This document shows, one piece after another, positions 61,208 through 64,000 of a DNA stretch of 64,000 nt. The notes below the pieces were generated by a model. The model was not told where the DNA came from. It did not search any database and saw only the letters and a program-made list of their open reading frames with translations. Numbering within the stretch: position 1 is the stretch's first letter; each line of letters opens with the position of its first letter. This stretch comes from Flavobacterium sp. KS-LB2. Lineage in GTDB: Bacteria; Bacteroidota; Bacteroidia; Flavobacteriales; Flavobacteriaceae. Position numbers and translations under genes: made by a program. The stretch covers positions 3,344,715 through 3,408,714 of the forward strand of contig NZ_CP145904.1 of NCBI RefSeq assembly GCF_036895565.1, read 5' to 3'.

Positions 61208-61873
61208 CTATTTTTCTAAAATAGTACCACCAATGAAAACTTCCTTGTTTATCTGTTTTGGTTTTCCGTAGATAAAAATAGAGCCTCCAGCTTTCACTTT
61301 TGCATCCACTAATATTGTTGCGTATATTTCTGATTTTCCTCCAGCAGCAACGCTAATTGATGTTTGTGAGGTATGTAAATCAATTGCTTTCAAAATACCA
61401 CCCGAAGTAATAACAACATCTTGATTTGTAGCTTTTCCGGAAATATCAATAATTCCACCTGCAGTAGCTTTTACATTCACTTTATCAACATCCATTTCAA
61501 TGTTAATCTCTGCTCCTGATTTTGCATTCAAATCCAACATTGTTTGTTTGAAATCAGTATCACTTGAAACGTAACTTCCCTCGCTCGCACTGATACTTTC
61601 AATATTTTTAAAATATAGTTTTATTGTAATAGCATCACCGGATAATAATTGTGGAAATGGCATTCTGATTTTCAATTCGCCATTTTTATTTACTGTTTCT
61701 ACTTCATCTGCTCGATCTCCAGTGATAACTATTTTGTTTTCTGAAGCTAGAATTAATTTTACATTGATTTTATCAAATACTTTTACTTCATCAAAATCTC
61801 CTAAGTTTCGGGTTACCTGGGCATTTGTAAATTGACTTAAAAATACAAAGGCAATAATCACTAATTTGTTCAT
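61208..61873 (-). CDS. Head-GIN/DUF2807 exported protein
   Basis: A 221-residue secreted protein. MNKLVIIAFVFLSQFTNAQ is a signal peptide. The body is a right-handed beta-solenoid built of repeated short strands (VTRNLGDFDEVKVFDKINVKLILAS, NLKAKSGAEIN-like units, KVKAGGSIFIYG). Members of DUF2807 are common in Bacteroidota and thought to be envelope proteins. It directly follows rnr with a six-base gap. Confidence 0.85.
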   Translation of the reverse strand: MNKLVIIAFVFLSQFTNAQVTRNLGDFDEVKVFDKINVKLILASENKIVITGDRADEVETVNKNGELKIRMPFPQLLSGDAITIKLYFKNIESISASEGSYVSSDTDFKQTMLDLNAKSGAEINIEMDVDKVNVKATAGGIIDISGKATNQDVVITSGGILKAIDLHTSQTSISVAAGGKSEIYATILVDAKVKAGGSIFIYGKPKQINKEVFIGGTILEK

Positions 61874-61878
61874 TTTTT

Positions 61879-64000
61879 TTATTTAATTGGTTCTTCAATT
61901 CTTCTTAAAAAATTAAAATCCAGTTGTTTTTTAACTAAATCAGCATTTTTTACTTTAACGTAAATTTCATCTCCTAATTGTAATAATTTACCAGAAGTTG
62001 CGCCAGTTAGTGCATATTGTTTTTCATCAAAGGTATAATAATCGTCTTTAATATCACGAATTCTACACATTCCTTCACATTTATTTTCGATAATTTCTAC
62101 ATAAATTCCCCATTCTGTCACACCAGAAATTACGCCTAAAAATTCTTGATCTTGATGATCTTGCATGTATTTTACCTGCATGTATTTGATAGAATCACGT
62201 TCCGCATTAGTTGCCAATCCTTCCATTGTTGACGAATGCAAACATTTTGTTTCATAGGTTTCTTCATCAACTGATTTACCTCCATCTAAATAATATTGCA
62301 ATAAACGGTGCACCATTACATCCGGATAACGGCGAATTGGTGAGGTAAAATGCGAATAATATTCAAAAGCTAAACCGTAATGTCCTATGTTATCCGTAGA
62401 ATATTTGGCTTTACTCATACTTCTAATGGCAAGCGTATCTATTAAATTTTGTTCTTTTTTTCCGTTAACTTCTTCCATCAAAGCATTCAATGATTTTGAA
62501 ATATCTCCTTTGTTACGGAAATCAATTTTATAACCAAACTTGGCAATCAAAGTCTGCATTGCAATTAATTTATCTTCATTAGGCTCGTCGTGAATCCTAT
62601 AAATGAAGGTTTTCTTTTGTTTACCAATATATTCCGCTACTTTTTTATTGGCCAAAAGCATGAATTCTTCAATTAAATGATTGGCATCTTTAGAAACTTT
62701 AAAATAAACACCTTGAGGTTCACCAGCTTCATCTAAATTGAATTTTACTTCAACTTTATCAAAAGAAATCGCTCCATCGGCCATTCTTCTTTTTCTAAAA
62801 ATTTTAGCTAATTCATCCATTTTAAGCGTCGCAGCAACTATTTCTGGAGAAACTTTATACGAACTACCTGTAATCGAAATTTCTTCCGGAATTACGTCAT
62901 CTTTGGTTTCTATAATATACTGTGCTTCTTCGTAAGCAAAACGCTGATCGGAATAAATTACAGTTCGACCAAACCATTGATTGACAACTTGTGATGTTTC
63001 AGTGATTTCAAATATAGCAGAGAACGTATATTTCTCTTCATTTGGACGTAATGAACAAGCGAAATTTGATAATACTTCGGGTAACATTGGCACTACTCTA
63101 TCCACTAAATATACCGAAGTTGCTCTTTGATATGCTTCGTCATCTAAGATTGTTCCTTCTTGCAAATAATACGAAACATCGGCAATGTGAATACCAATTT
63201 CGTAATTTCCGTTCTCTAATTTTTTGAAAGAAAGTGCATCATCAAAGTCTTTTGCATCTTTTGGATCAATAGTGAATGTCAACGTATCGCGCATATCACG
63301 ACGGTTTGCAATTTCACTTTCCTCTATTGAAGTGTCTATTTTTTGTGCAAACGTTTCCACTTCAATAGGAAACTCTGATGGTAAACCGTATTCAGCTAGA
63401 ATAGCATGAATCTCTGTATCGTGTTCTCCTGGTTTCCCTAAAACTTTTATTACAGAACCAAAAGGACTATCTGCTCTGGCTGGCCAATCTTCGATATGAA
63501 CTAAAACTACATCACCTTGCTCTGCTTCTCCTATTTTATCTTTTGGAATAAAAATATCAGTATACATTTTTGGATTTGCAGTTGAAACAAAAGCAAAATT
63601 TGCTTGAATATCAATGACACCAACAAAGTCTGTTTTATGTCTTTCAAGAACCTCAATCACTTCACCTTCAGGTCTTTTTCCTTTTCTTCGATTGTAAACG
63701 TATACTTTTACAATATCTTTATCTAAAGCATGATTCAAATTATTGGTAGGAATAAAAACATCATCTTCTAAATCAGCGCAAACAAAATAAGCTGTTTTAC
63801 GTCCGGTCATATCAATTTTACCTTCGTAATAATCTTTACTTACTGCTTTTATCAAATATTTTCCAGGTTCGGATTCAATAATTTTATTTTGAGAAACCAA
63901 AATCTTCAAATCTTTTATAATTTGATTTCTGCTTTCGGTATCGTCGAGTTCTAGCTTTGCTCCTATTTGTTTGTAATTGAATGCTTTATTAGCACTTTGC
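61879..64000 (-). CDS. rnr: Ribonuclease R (partial, N-terminus beyond the window)
   Basis: A processive 3'-5' exoribonuclease of the RNB family. The visible part runs from the window edge (an open frame continues to 64000 with no stop, through QSANKAFNYKQIGAKLELDDTE) to the stop at 61879. The RNB catalytic region reads TLTFTIDPKDAKDFDDALSFKKL, with the four aspartates of the active site. An S1 domain follows (EFLGVISGVTEWGIYVEIIENKCEGMCRI). The TTG at 63909 is internal, not the start. Missing about 20-40 N-terminal residues. Confidence 0.96.
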   Translation of the reverse strand, partial: QSANKAFNYKQIGAKLELDDTESRNQIIKDLKILVSQNKIIESEPGKYLIKAVSKDYYEGKIDMTGRKTAYFVCADLEDDVFIPTNNLNHALDKDIVKVYVYNRRKGKRPEGEVIEVLERHKTDFVGVIDIQANFAFVSTANPKMYTDIFIPKDKIGEAEQGDVVLVHIEDWPARADSPFGSVIKVLGKPGEHDTEIHAILAEYGLPSEFPIEVETFAQKIDTSIEESEIANRRDMRDTLTFTIDPKDAKDFDDALSFKKLENGNYEIGIHIADVSYYLQEGTILDDEAYQRATSVYLVDRVVPMLPEVLSNFACSLRPNEEKYTFSAIFEITETSQVVNQWFGRTVIYSDQRFAYEEAQYIIETKDDVIPEEISITGSSYKVSPEIVAATLKMDELAKIFRKRRMADGAISFDKVEVKFNLDEAGEPQGVYFKVSKDANHLIEEFMLLANKKVAEYIGKQKKTFIYRIHDEPNEDKLIAMQTLIAKFGYKIDFRNKGDISKSLNALMEEVNGKKEQNLIDTLAIRSMSKAKYSTDNIGHYGLAFEYYSHFTSPIRRYPDVMVHRLLQYYLDGGKSVDEETYETKCLHSSTMEGLATNAERDSIKYMQVKYMQDHQDQEFLGVISGVTEWGIYVEIIENKCEGMCRIRDIKDDYYTFDEKQYALTGATSGKLLQLGDEIYVKVKNADLVKKQLDFNFLRRIEEPIK

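Noticed and set aside
63909..63911. TTG at 63909 as the start of RNase R
   Set aside because: The frame is open to the window edge with RNase R-like sequence, so this codon is internal.

Overview
The window reads as a stretch of a Bacteroidota chromosome, most likely Flavobacterium or a close relative. The DNA is AT-rich, start codons lack clear Shine-Dalgarno sequences, and several genes are preceded by the Bacteroidota -7 box TAnnTTTG. The protein set is typical flavobacterial: fused SpmA/SpmB, DUF4175, DUF4837, HU-SPOR and GlnRS with a long C-terminal extension. Nothing looks like an integrated phage, transposon or CRISPR array. Most of the window is conserved housekeeping DNA with small accessory patches. 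All calls come from reading the sequence; no database search was run.

Layout. 0-3.6 kb: the end of a CoA-transferase pair, a Gate-domain membrane protein, a DEDD exonuclease and an alkyltransferase. 3.8-16.3 kb: a heme supercluster. On the minus strand hemA-hemC-hemD-hemE-hemF-hemB run toward a DinB-like protein and a lipoprotein cytochrome c. Divergently, an AraC regulator, hemH, a MATE exporter, hemJ and an NtrY-like kinase follow on the plus strand. Only hemL is missing from glutamyl-tRNA to heme. 16.3-29.6 kb: lipid genes (enoyl-CoA hydratase, acyl-ACP desaturase, PlsC), rnpA with an S41 protease and a double-OmpA protein, a four-LysM lytic transglycosylase, and pgk. 29.9-37.6 kb: holB, a thioesterase, recA, an ECF sigma factor with an unusual membrane-spanning barrel protein, an acyltransferase and trpS. 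37.8-40.2 kb: an accessory pair, led by a lipoprotein whose signal peptide is out of frame because of a CCAAAAA tandem repeat. 40.3-54.3 kb: dprA, an HU-SPOR protein, a Pif1-like helicase, a Skp-like lipoprotein, a methyltransferase, mnmG, ybeY, DUF4175 and gltX. 54.4-64 kb: envelope proteins, glnS, folB, tRNA-Cys, a LysE exporter, a DUF2807 protein and rnr, which runs off the right edge.

Most notable non-coding signals: three matches to the ParB site parS within 108 bp between mnmG and ybeY, with weaker sites to either side, which suggests nearness to the replication origin; two copies of a hairpin repeat with conserved ends but different, still self-complementary interiors; and promoters whose -7 box lies 4-5 bases before the start codon, implying leaderless mRNAs.

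Best candidates for undescribed biology: the 7-bp-repeat phase switch of the HExxH lipoprotein; the ECF sigma factor paired with a protein that combines a cytosolic segment, an inner-membrane helix and a C-terminal beta-barrel; and the heme-cluster AraC regulator whose only cysteine lies in a Cys-Pro motif.
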